Assembly: GCA_903840415.1 (NCBI GenBank)
Contig: CAIMFY010000069.1
Location: forward strand, 38,189 to 102,188
DNA length: 64,000 nucleotides
Direction of reading: 5' to 3'
Source: an uncultured Opitutia bacterium
GTDB lineage: Bacteria; Verrucomicrobiota; Verrucomicrobiia; Opitutales; Opitutaceae
Part shown: positions 1 through 7,592 of the stretch, piece after piece
How positions within the stretch are numbered: position 1 is the first letter of the stretch
Layout: the number at the start of each line of letters is the position of its first letter
Translations under genes and position numbers: made by a program
The notes under the pieces: generated by a model
The model's input: the letters and a program-made list of their open reading frames with translations, nothing else
Databases searched by the model: none
What the model was told of the DNA's origin: nothing

Positions 1-1
1 C

Positions 2-235
2 CCGGGCAACGTGTTGTTTTATTTCGCGCAGGATGGCGTGGCGTTTGTAGGCGATGCGTTGTTCAAGAGCGGCGTGGGGCGCACGGATTTGCCCGGCGGG
101 AGCTTTGAGCAGCTCGAGCAATCGATCCGCACGCAAATCTACTCGCTGCCCGGTGCGACGGTGGTATACCCGGGTCATGGTCCGGCCACCACGGTCGCGG
201 ACGAAATGGCAGGAAATCCCTATGTCAGTGGCTGA
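2..235 (+). CDS. MBL-fold metallo-hydrolase (glyoxalase II family), 3' end only
   Basis: C-terminal fragment of a metallo-beta-lactamase-fold hydrolase; the 5' part lies outside the window. The visible ~77 residues contain the family's late metal-binding segments: GDALFKSGVGRTD, whose Asp bridges the two metals, and VVYPGHGPATT, whose His is a metal ligand. Spacing and motifs fit the glyoxalase II-like branch that hydrolyses thioesters or related substrates; the exact substrate cannot be told. The stop codon overlaps the start of ribD by 14 bp, which suggests co-transcription. Confidence 0.8.
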   Translation, partial: PGNVLFYFAQDGVAFVGDALFKSGVGRTDLPGGSFEQLEQSIRTQIYSLPGATVVYPGHGPATTVADEMAGNPYVSG

Positions 236-1382
236 TCACGAATCATTCATGCGACGCGCCCTGGCGCTCGCCCGTTCTGTGTGGGGCAACACGCACCCCA
301 ATCCGATGGTCGGTGCGGTCATCGTCGAGGATGGGCATATCGTCGGCGAAGGCGCGACCGCGCCCGACGGCGGTCCGCACGCCGAAAGGCTCGCGCTCCT
401 CGCGCGCGGCAAGGTGCCACGACCTGGCGCGACACTCTTTGTCACGCTCGAACCCTGCTCGACGCCCGGCCGCACGGGCGCATGCACCGAAGCGATCATC
501 GCGTCGGGCATAAAGCATGTCGTCGTCGGCGCGACCGATCCGAATCCGGCCCACGCGGGCCGCGGTTTCGATGTCCTGCGCGCGGCGGGCGTCGAAGTGA
601 TCACCGGCGTGCTCGAACGCGAATGCGCTGATCTTAATCTGATTTTTAACCACTGGATTACGACCGACGGTCCGCTGCTCGCGGCGAAGTCCGCCGCAAC
701 GCTTGACGGAAAGATTGCGTGCCGCACTGGCGAATCGCGCTGGATTACGAACGAGGCCTCGCGAGCGGATGTGCACCGGTGGCGGCGGCTGTTTCCCGGT
801 ATTGCCGTCGGCGCGATGACGATCTTGAAGGACAATCCGCGGCTCACGGCGCGGCGCGAAGGCGAGCCGGAGTGGTCGCCGTGGCGCTTTGTGTTTGACG
901 GCCTGCTGCGCACCGTGGTCGACAAGAATCTACCGCACGTTTTCACGGATGAATTCCGGGCGCGCACGATCGTCGTGACGACGCCGCACGGAGGGATGGG
1001 TTACGTGCGGAAGCTGCGCGAACTGGGTATCACCGTGTGGTGTTTCGAATCGGAGTCGCAGCGGGTCTCGTTTGCCGATTTCAGGCGGAAATGCGCCGAG
1101 GAAAAAATCGCGGGCGTTTTTTTCGAGGGCGGGGCGCAGCTCGTGAGCGAGCTGATTCGGGCTCGGCAGCTCGACTACCTGCTGGTGTATCGTGCGCCGG
1201 TGCTGTTTGCCGACGACAAAGCCAAGAGCATTTTCAGCGGGCTGCGACCCGAGCGGATCGATCAGGCGGTGCGGCTGACCGACCTGCGCCACGAGATGTT
1301 TGGCGACGATGCGCTGATGCGCGGCCGGGTAGTCTATCCGGAGAAGATGCTGATCGATGAAACTGTTTTTAGCCTCCGGTAA
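222..1382 (+). CDS. ribD: Bifunctional riboflavin biosynthesis deaminase/reductase RibD
   Basis: 386 residues. Carries out the second and third steps of riboflavin synthesis: deamination of the pyrimidine intermediate, then NADPH-dependent reduction of its ribose. The N-terminal half is a CDA-fold deaminase with HPNPMVGAVIV, the zinc His and catalytic Glu in PHAERL (H53, E55), and zinc cysteines in EPCSTPGRTGAC (C79, C88). The C-terminal half is a RibD/DHFR-like reductase with AKSAATLDGKIA and an FFEGGAQLVSE substrate/cofactor loop. Length is close to the family norm. I chose the ATG at 222 because it starts just before the conserved deaminase; an upstream in-frame extension to 54 has no domain content. 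The 3' end overlaps rdgB by 26 bp. Confidence 0.93.
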   Translation: MSVADHESFMRRALALARSVWGNTHPNPMVGAVIVEDGHIVGEGATAPDGGPHAERLALLARGKVPRPGATLFVTLEPCSTPGRTGACTEAIIASGIKHVVVGATDPNPAHAGRGFDVLRAAGVEVITGVLERECADLNLIFNHWITTDGPLLAAKSAATLDGKIACRTGESRWITNEASRADVHRWRRLFPGIAVGAMTILKDNPRLTARREGEPEWSPWRFVFDGLLRTVVDKNLPHVFTDEFRARTIVVTTPHGGMGYVRKLRELGITVWCFESESQRVSFADFRRKCAEEKIAGVFFEGGAQLVSELIRARQLDYLLVYRAPVLFADDKAKSIFSGLRPERIDQAVRLTDLRHEMFGDDALMRGRVVYPEKMLIDETVFSLR

Positions 1383-1968
1383 CGTGCACAAGGCGGCGGA
1401 GTTGCAGGCGCTGGCCGATGCCGCCGCGCTCCCGATCGAGATTATTTCGGCGCGGGTGGTCGGAGGAATGCCGGTGGTGGTGGAGGACGCTGGGACGTTT
1501 GTCGGCAACGCGCGAAAAAAAGCGCTGGCGTTGAGCCGCACGTTGCCGGCCGACGCGTGGGTAATCGCAGACGACAGCGGCTTGTGCGTGGATGTGCTCG
1601 AGGGCGGGCCGGGCGTGGAGTCGGCCTACTACGCCGGGCCGCAGGGCGACAGTGCCGCAAATCTGGCGAAGTTGGTCGCGGTGATGTGCGACGTGCCCGA
1701 CGGGAACCGCGGGGCGAATTTCCGGTGCGTGCTGTTCGTCGCGGGGCCGGGCGGCGTGGAACTCATTTTCGAGGGTATCTGCGGTGGCGAATTGCTGCGC
1801 GAACCACGCGGCGGAGCGGGCTTCGGCTACGATCCGCTGTTTGTGCCGGCGGGGCAGCGGCAGACTTTTGCCGAACTCGGCGACGCCGTGAAAAACACGG
1901 TGAGCCATCGGGCGCGCGCTTGGGCGCGGCTAGCGGAGTGGGCGCGGAATCGCAGCGGTGGCGGTTGA
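1357..1968 (+). CDS. rdgB: Non-canonical purine NTP pyrophosphatase (RdgB/HAM1 family)
   Basis: 203 residues. House-cleaning enzyme that hydrolyses dITP, ITP and XTP to monophosphates and pyrophosphate, preventing their incorporation into nucleic acids. Family signatures are visible: N-terminal LASGNVHKAAEL (phosphate-binding S-N-K), DDSGLCVDVLEGGPGVESA in the middle, and GFGYDPLFVP followed by SHRARA near the C terminus. Length is normal. It starts inside the end of ribD, so translation is probably coupled. A long palindrome (1976-2036) follows and should terminate this transcript and the convergent response-regulator transcript. Confidence 0.93.
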   Translation: MKLFLASGNVHKAAELQALADAAALPIEIISARVVGGMPVVVEDAGTFVGNARKKALALSRTLPADAWVIADDSGLCVDVLEGGPGVESAYYAGPQGDSAANLAKLVAVMCDVPDGNRGANFRCVLFVAGPGGVELIFEGICGGELLREPRGGAGFGYDPLFVPAGQRQTFAELGDAVKNTVSHRARAWARLAEWARNRSGGG

Positions 1969-1975
1969 GCGAGCC

Positions 1976-2036
1976 GGTAGAGTAGGCGGGAGCCTTTTAA
2001 CGGCGTTGCCGTCTAAAGGCTCCTGCCTACTCTACC
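1976..2036. terminator. Long palindrome, probable bidirectional terminator or REP-like element
   Basis: Left arm 1976-1997 and right arm 2015-2036 pair over 22 bp with one G.T-type mismatch and a 17-nt loop. It sits between the converging rdgB (+) and response regulator (-) genes. Arms include CTTT/AAAG at the loop side but no long U tract, so efficient Rho-independent termination is an inference. The core AGGCTCCTGCCTAC resembles the core of the hairpin at 29306-29338. Confidence 0.7.
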
Positions 2037-2043
2037 AGCGAGC

Positions 2044-2697
2044 CTATTTTTTCTGCTGCGCGTAAATCACCGCGGCCTCGGCGCGGCGCGAGACGTGGAG
2101 CTTGTCAAAGACGGTGCTCAGATAATTTTTCACCGTCTTCTCGCTGAGGTTGAGCTTCGCTGCGACCTCCTTGTTGGTGCAGCCCTCGGCGATTTGAGCC
2201 AGCACCCGCCGCTCTTGCGGCGAAAGGGTGGCGAGCACGTCGGCCACAGCACCGCCACTTTTCATGAACTCCATCACGCGCGCCGTGACCGCGGGATCCA
2301 GGATAGATTTTCCGGCGGCAATATCGTGGATTGCCTGCACGAGAGCGCGGCCGTCGATTTCCTTCAGCAGGTAACCATGCGCGCCGGCGCGGATGGCATC
2401 GTCGACGAGTGTGCCATCGGCGACTGACGTGAGAATCAGCACGCGCGTGGCGGGCGATCGTTGGAGAATAGATCGACAGGCATCGAAACCCGTGCCGTCG
2501 GGCAGGCGGATGTCGAGGAGCACCACGTCCGGCTTGGTGCGCTCGCAGGTGACGACGCCGTCAGCCACGGAGCCGCTTTCGCCGACGATTTCGATCGACC
2601 GATCGGCGGACAACAATGCGCGGAGGCCCATGCGCACAACCTCGCTGTCGTCGACCAGCACAACCCGGATTTTGGGAACGGTAGCAGAAATTTTCAT
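2044..2697 (-). CDS. NarL/LuxR-family response regulator
   Basis: 217 residues from the ATG at 2697; a TTG one codon upstream is possible. N-terminal receiver domain with acidic pocket D16/D17, phospho-acceptor Asp at about residue 62 in VVLLDIRLPDG, and the conserved Lys in GYLLKEID. The C-terminal LuxR/GerE HTH covers about residues 155-217 (LSPQERRVLAQIAEGCTNKEVA, then SEKTVKNYLSTVFDKL). Its start overlaps the kinase stop (TGATG arrangement), so the two form a cognate pair in one transcript. The input and regulon are not visible. Confidence 0.95.
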   Translation of the reverse strand: MKISATVPKIRVVLVDDSEVVRMGLRALLSADRSIEIVGESGSVADGVVTCERTKPDVVLLDIRLPDGTGFDACRSILQRSPATRVLILTSVADGTLVDDAIRAGAHGYLLKEIDGRALVQAIHDIAAGKSILDPAVTARVMEFMKSGGAVADVLATLSPQERRVLAQIAEGCTNKEVAAKLNLSEKTVKNYLSTVFDKLHVSRRAEAAVIYAQQKK

Positions 2698-3758
2698 CAA
2701 ACGGCGGCGGGCAGGAGGATCGGGATGTTGATGAGCACGCGGACACCTTCGCCGGGTCGGCTCGTGATCGCGAGGGTGGCACCGATGTGATCGGCGCGGG
2801 CCTGCATGTTGCCGAGGCCGTGGCCACCGTCGCGACGGTGCGTAGCGTCGAAGCCGGTGCCGTTGTCCTGCACCAGCAGGCAGACCTCGCGCTCGCCTTG
2901 GTGCACCCTAATCGTGACGAGCGAGGCGCCGCCGTGGCGTAGCGCATTGCTCACCGCTTCGCGGGCCACTTGGAGCGCTTCGATGGTTTGCGCGGGGGAG
3001 AGAAGCGCGGTGGCTTCGTCGTCCACTTTGATCTCAAAACGCGCCGTACGATCCGCGCAAAGATCAGCGAGGAGAGTTTCCAGCGAGCGCGCGAAGTTGG
3101 TGCGGCGCAGATTTTCCGGGGCGAGTCCGGTGATGTAGGCGCGAGCGTCGCGAATCGAGGCATTAAGGGTAGTGCGGCATTGTTCGAGCCGGCGATCCAC
3201 CTCGGTCGGATTGTCGCGCAGGAGGGCGCGGGCTGACTCCAGCGTGAGGCCGACGGCGTAGAGCGATTGGATAATGCCGTCGTGAAGATCGCGGCCGAGG
3301 CGGATTTTTTCCTCGAGCGCCTGCGTGAGGAGTTGCTGCTTGAGTTGACCATCCTCCTCGGCGCGAAGCCGAACGTCGCGCTCGCGGGTGAGTTCATCGT
3401 GCTGGGCGGCGGACGATTCGGCGAGTTTCGAGAGCGCGCCAACTTCGGTGCGGGTGGGGTCGAAGGGAGACTGCGTATCGGTGCGGCGGCTGGGCCGGGC
3501 GGCAAGGCTGACGACCAGTGCGGCGGATAGCGCCATGCTGGCGAGCGCGAGGGCGAGCGCCACGCGCGCCGACAGTTGCGTGAGTCGGACTGAGGGTGTT
3601 GTTGTCGCCCCTGCGGTTGCGGGTGCGTGTGCCGTGGTGTCGAGGGTCGCGGTGGCGTCAATCCGCCACGAATGCCACGCCGGCGCAATCAGCAGCGCTG
3701 TCAGCGCCGCCATCACGACGAAAAGTCCGGTGGCGAGCAGGCGAGGCAGCGGGTTCAT
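2697..3758 (-). CDS. NarL-type sensor histidine kinase (HisKA_3)
   Basis: 353 residues. Membrane sensor kinase of the NarX/DesK type. Two hydrophobic segments at about 8-27 and 64-86 flank a short, Thr/Ala-rich extracytoplasmic loop of only ~36 residues; a coiled-coil linker follows (about 105-150). The dimerisation/phospho-acceptor motif is LGRDLHDGIIQSLYAVGL with His159. The HATPase_c domain has AREAVSNALRHG (N box) and DNGTGFD and GGHGLGNMQARA (G boxes). The gene is directly upstream of, and translationally coupled to, its response regulator. It is divergent from metG across 88 bp, which must hold both promoters. Confidence 0.93.
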   Translation of the reverse strand: MNPLPRLLATGLFVVMAALTALLIAPAWHSWRIDATATLDTTAHAPATAGATTTPSVRLTQLSARVALALALASMALSAALVVSLAARPSRRTDTQSPFDPTRTEVGALSKLAESSAAQHDELTRERDVRLRAEEDGQLKQQLLTQALEEKIRLGRDLHDGIIQSLYAVGLTLESARALLRDNPTEVDRRLEQCRTTLNASIRDARAYITGLAPENLRRTNFARSLETLLADLCADRTARFEIKVDDEATALLSPAQTIEALQVAREAVSNALRHGGASLVTIRVHQGEREVCLLVQDNGTGFDATHRRDGGHGLGNMQARADHIGATLAITSRPGEGVRVLINIPILLPAAV

Positions 3759-3846
3759 GCAGGTTCGCCGGACGGTGGCTCACTCGGGGAGACGCGTCAA
3801 AACTTTCGACATTTCAGTCGTGGCGGGTTTTCGTGTCCGACCTCGC

Positions 3847-5388
3847 ATGAAGTCCTTCTACATCACGACCGCCATTGACTACGTGAACGGCGCACCGCAC
3901 CTCGGCCACGCCTATGAAAAAGTGCTGACCGACGTCATCGCGCGCTTCCGGCGGCAGATGGGAGATCGCGTGCATTTTCTCACCGGGGCGGACGAGCATG
4001 GGCAAAAAGTGCAAGCGAGCGCGAGGCAGCGCGGCATTCCCGCGCAGCGATATGTCGATGAGACCAGCGCGGAGTTTCGCGCGCTCTATGACCGGCTGAA
4101 TGTTTCCTACGACGATTTCATCCGCACCACCGAGCCCCGGCACAAACAGGTCGTGCAGGTCCTGCTACAGCAACTCTTCGATGCCGGAGAAATCTACCAG
4201 GCGGAATACCGTGGCTTTTATTCGACGCGGCAGGAGCAGTTTTTGCAGGAAAAAGATCGATTGCCCGACGGAGCGTGGCCGGAGCTTTTCGGCGAAGTCA
4301 CCGAGATTGTGGAGACGAATTATTTCTTCCGGCTCAAAAAACACCAGGCGTGGCTTGTCGATTTTCTTACGCAAAACGAGGACTTTATCTTTCCGCGTTT
4401 CCGGCAAAAGCAGGTGCTGGAGTTTCTGAAGGATCCGTTGAACGACCTCTGCATCTCGCGTCCACGTGAGCGGCTGGAGTGGGGCATCGAGCTGCCGTTC
4501 GATAAGAACTATGTGACCTACGTGTGGTTCGACGCACTGTTGAATTACTATTCCGCCGTGGTGGACAAGGGACTGTGGCCTGCCGACTACAATCTCATCG
4601 GCAAAGACATCCTCGTGCCGCCACACGCCGTCTACTGGCCGATCATGCTGAAGGCCTGCGGACTGCCGCCGCCGAAGCATCTGCTCGTGCATGGCTGGTG
4701 GTTGCAAAGCGGCGCGAAGATGTCGAAGAGCACCGGTGGCGCGGTCAACCCGCTCGACCTCGTGACGGAGTTCGGCGTCGACGCCTTTCGCTATTTTGTC
4801 ATGCGCGAGATGAACGTCGGGCAGGACAGCGAGTTCACCCGCGAGCAGTTTCTCGTCCGCTACAACAGCGAACTCGCCAACAACCTTGGCAATCTCGTTA
4901 ACCGCACGCTCAACATGACCACGCGCTTCGCGGCGGGCGTGCTGCCAGCAGCCGAGGTGATCGAGGATGCCGAGCGCGAAGTTCAGGCCCTCTGGACCAG
5001 GACCCGTGACGAGGTGATTCCACTTTGCGAGGGCTTTCAATTTCACACCGCGCTGGAGCGCACGATGGCGTTCGTCAACGCGACCAACGCCTACATCGAA
5101 AAACGCGCGCCGTGGAAACTCGGCAAGTCCGTCGATCCGAAAGATGCGGCGCTGTTGCGCACGTCACTCGCAACGATGGCCGAGGCGCTGCGGCTCGCCG
5201 TCGCCCTGATGCAGCATGTTGTCCCGGCGACGACCGCGAAGATCAACAGCGTGCTCGGCTACACGCCGGGTGCGGACTGGCGCGCAGAATTAGAGTGGGG
5301 CTCCAAGTTGACCGGAGCGAAGGTCGACGAGGCGCTCGTGCTGTTTCCGCGGCCGGCTCCGCCGCCGAAAACTCCGGCGAAAGCGTGA
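3847..5388 (+). CDS. metG: Methionyl-tRNA synthetase
   Basis: 513 residues. Class I synthetase that charges tRNA-Met. The HIGH-type motif is APHLGHAYE near residue 14, and KMSKS appears as GAKMSKSTGG. The connective peptide (around FYSTRQEQFLQEKD) lacks the Cys-x2-Cys zinc knuckle seen in many MetG proteins, so it belongs to the zinc-less short form. No C-terminal tRNA-binding (EMAP) domain is present. I chose ATG 3847 because MKSFYITTAIDYVNG is the usual N terminus; an upstream in-frame extension is non-homologous and overlaps the divergent kinase. Confidence 0.95.
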   Translation: MKSFYITTAIDYVNGAPHLGHAYEKVLTDVIARFRRQMGDRVHFLTGADEHGQKVQASARQRGIPAQRYVDETSAEFRALYDRLNVSYDDFIRTTEPRHKQVVQVLLQQLFDAGEIYQAEYRGFYSTRQEQFLQEKDRLPDGAWPELFGEVTEIVETNYFFRLKKHQAWLVDFLTQNEDFIFPRFRQKQVLEFLKDPLNDLCISRPRERLEWGIELPFDKNYVTYVWFDALLNYYSAVVDKGLWPADYNLIGKDILVPPHAVYWPIMLKACGLPPPKHLLVHGWWLQSGAKMSKSTGGAVNPLDLVTEFGVDAFRYFVMREMNVGQDSEFTREQFLVRYNSELANNLGNLVNRTLNMTTRFAAGVLPAAEVIEDAEREVQALWTRTRDEVIPLCEGFQFHTALERTMAFVNATNAYIEKRAPWKLGKSVDPKDAALLRTSLATMAEALRLAVALMQHVVPATTAKINSVLGYTPGADWRAELEWGSKLTGAKVDEALVLFPRPAPPPKTPAKA

Positions 5389-5398
5389 GCGTGCCGTC

Positions 5399-6817
5399 GT
5401 GACGATTCTCCCGCTCAACCCGACGGAAAACGCCACGCCCGAGGCACTCGGCGCCTTTCTCGCGCAATGCCGCGATCTGGCAGTGCGCGATCGTCGGCCC
5501 AAGCTGGTGAGTATCTCGCTCGCGGTCGATGCGCTCGATCCGTTGGCCGTGCTCGAATCGATCTTTGAGCCAGCGGAGCCGCATTTCTACACGGAGCGAC
5601 CGAGCATCGAGAGCGCGATCGCCGGCGCGGAAATTGCCGTCGCGCACGAAGCGAATGGTCCCGGGCGTTTCGCGAGCGTGCAGCGTTTTATCGACGACAC
5701 GCTCGCGGACACCATCGCCGTCGGCGATGTCGCCGCGCCGTTTGGTGGGCCTCATTTTTTCGCGAGCTTCGCGTTTTCCGACGAGACCGAATTAGGCGAA
5801 CCGTTTCCGGCGGCGAGCGTGTTTGTGCCGCGCTGGCAGGTCGCGCGCGCCGGTCCGACGACGACCGCTGTGGCGAATCTCCTCGTCACCGCTGAGTCGG
5901 ATCTCGCGGCGCTCAGCGAGCGGGTGTGGCGGGCGCACGGAAAATTCGGACGTTTCCGCTACGGCGAGGAGCCCGCAACTTCCGCGGCGGCGGGCGCGCC
6001 GCGTTATATGGCCCGCGAGACGGGCGACTACCGCGCTGCGGTCGCCCGCGGGCTGGAGCGCATTGGCGCCGGCGAGTTTCGGAAGATCGTCCTCGCCCGC
6101 GCGATCGAACTCACTGCGAGCGAACCGTTGCATCCGTTACGGGTGCTCAACGGTCTCCGGCAGCGGTTTCCCGAGTGCTATTCGTTTTCGCGCGCCAACG
6201 GTCGCGGACAGAGTTTCATCGGTGCAAGCCCAGAGCGGCTGGTGCGCGTGAGCAAGGGCGTGCTCGAAACCGAAGCGCTCGCCGGCTCGATGCGCCGCGG
6301 CACCTCTGCGAGCGAGGATGCTGTCCTCGCGAGCGCCCTGCTCGCCAGCGACAAAGATCTCCGCGAACAAAAGGAAGTGCTCGACGACATCATCGCGCGG
6401 CTCAATCCGCTCGGTCTCGTGCTCGAAGTGCCGGCGCGTCCCGAAGTCCGGCGTCTCGCGAATGTCCAACACCTCCGCACGCCGGTTCGTTCGCCGCTGC
6501 CGGAAGCGGTGCGGCTGCTCGACGTCCTCGCGGCGCTGCATCCGACACCCGCGGTCGGCGGCAGTCCGCGCGAACCGGCTGTCGCGCGCATTCGCGAACT
6601 CGAGGGCTTTCCGCGCGGACTCTACGCCGGCACGCTCGGCTGGCTCAACGCCCGCGGTGGTGGCGAGTTCTTCGTGGGCATTCGCTCGGCGCTGGTTGAC
6701 GGTGCCACCGCGCGCGTGTTTGCCGGCGCCGGGATTGTCGCCGGCTCGACCCCCGATAAAGAGTTTGCGGAAACGGATCTGAAATTTAAGGCCGTGCTCG
6801 ACGCGCTGCTCGCCTAA
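5399..6817 (+). CDS. menF: Isochorismate synthase (MenF-type)
   Basis: 472 residues, GTG start 10 bp after metG. Converts chorismate to isochorismate, the entry step of the o-succinylbenzoate menaquinone route. The C-terminal chorismate-binding domain shows FRKIVLARAIEL, FIGASPERLVRV, ETEALAGSMRRG, and LHPTPAVGGSP with nearby VARIRELEGFPRGLYAG. Entry to menaquinone rather than siderophore synthesis is supported by menD about 0.8 kb downstream and menB at 11.4 kb. The N-terminal ~180 residues are the less conserved part, as usual in the family. Confidence 0.92.
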   Translation: MTILPLNPTENATPEALGAFLAQCRDLAVRDRRPKLVSISLAVDALDPLAVLESIFEPAEPHFYTERPSIESAIAGAEIAVAHEANGPGRFASVQRFIDDTLADTIAVGDVAAPFGGPHFFASFAFSDETELGEPFPAASVFVPRWQVARAGPTTTAVANLLVTAESDLAALSERVWRAHGKFGRFRYGEEPATSAAAGAPRYMARETGDYRAAVARGLERIGAGEFRKIVLARAIELTASEPLHPLRVLNGLRQRFPECYSFSRANGRGQSFIGASPERLVRVSKGVLETEALAGSMRRGTSASEDAVLASALLASDKDLREQKEVLDDIIARLNPLGLVLEVPARPEVRRLANVQHLRTPVRSPLPEAVRLLDVLAALHPTPAVGGSPREPAVARIRELEGFPRGLYAGTLGWLNARGGGEFFVGIRSALVDGATARVFAGAGIVAGSTPDKEFAETDLKFKAVLDALLA

Positions 6818-6828
6818 TCTGTGCTCCG

Positions 6829-7581
6829 ATGAAGTCCTTTTGGTCACTGCTCATTGTCTCCGGACTGCTGGTGTGGGCGCGGGCGGCGGAACAGCCGGAC
6901 GAGCGGCGCCCGCATCCCATCACGTGGGACGCGATGGACAAAGCCGTCGAAGCGAAGTCCGGCGATCAGGCGGCGGGATTTTTTTTCAAAGCCACCAACA
7001 CCTCCCAACAGCCGGTCGTGATTGCGTCGGTGCGGCCTTCGTGCGGTTGCACGGTCGTTGATTTGCCGGCGATGCCGTGGGTGCTGGCACCGGGGGCTAG
7101 CGGCGTGCTTTCTGCCACGGTCGATTTCAGTGGCAAGGATGGCACTTTGGCGAAGTCGCTAATCGTCGAGTCCAACGGCGGCCCTCAAACTCTGACGCTG
7201 CGCATCACACTTCCGCCGCTGGACGAAGAAGCTCGACGGCAGAACCAGATGACAGCGCGGGCCGATCGGCAGGCGGTGTTTCGCGGGAGTTGCGTGGAGT
7301 GCCACGTGCTCCCGGCAGAAGGCAAGACTGGCGAGGATTTGTTCCACGCGGCCTGCCTCAACTGCCACACGCCGACTGGGCGCGCCAGCATGGTGCCAGA
7401 CCTGTTGGTCGCGCACGGCCATCGCGACGCCGTGTGGTGGCGCACGTGGATCGCGGAGGGGCGCGACGGCACGCTGATGCCGGCTTTCGCAAAACCGCGT
7501 GGACCGCTCACGGCGGAGGAGATCGATTCGCTCGTCGCCTTTGCCCTCTCGCACTTGCCCACGGAAGCAAAGACGAACTGA
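6829..7581 (+). CDS. Secreted DUF1573 and cytochrome c fusion protein
   Basis: 250 residues. Signal peptide at about 1-19 (cleavage near ARAAEQ). Residues ~40-128 match DUF1573, an immunoglobulin-like domain, with its hallmark SCGCTVVD (C72, C74). A c-type cytochrome region follows with two CxxCH motifs (C155-H159 and C176-H180) and a possible distal Met in DGTLMPAFAKP, followed by the usual LTAEEIDSLVAFALSH end. Two haem-type motifs only 21 residues apart in one domain-sized stretch are unusual; the first may be structural. It lies between menF and menD (11 bp and 11 bp gaps), so a link to quinone-dependent electron transfer in the periplasm is plausible but inferred. Confidence 0.82.
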   Translation: MKSFWSLLIVSGLLVWARAAEQPDERRPHPITWDAMDKAVEAKSGDQAAGFFFKATNTSQQPVVIASVRPSCGCTVVDLPAMPWVLAPGASGVLSATVDFSGKDGTLAKSLIVESNGGPQTLTLRITLPPLDEEARRQNQMTARADRQAVFRGSCVECHVLPAEGKTGEDLFHAACLNCHTPTGRASMVPDLLVAHGHRDAVWWRTWIAEGRDGTLMPAFAKPRGPLTAEEIDSLVAFALSHLPTEAKTN

Positions 7582-7592
7582 CTGGTGATCGC

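Noticed and set aside
3388..3846. Long N-terminal extension of MetG
   Set aside because: It is antisense to the histidine kinase and has no MetG homology; the family N terminus starts at 3847.
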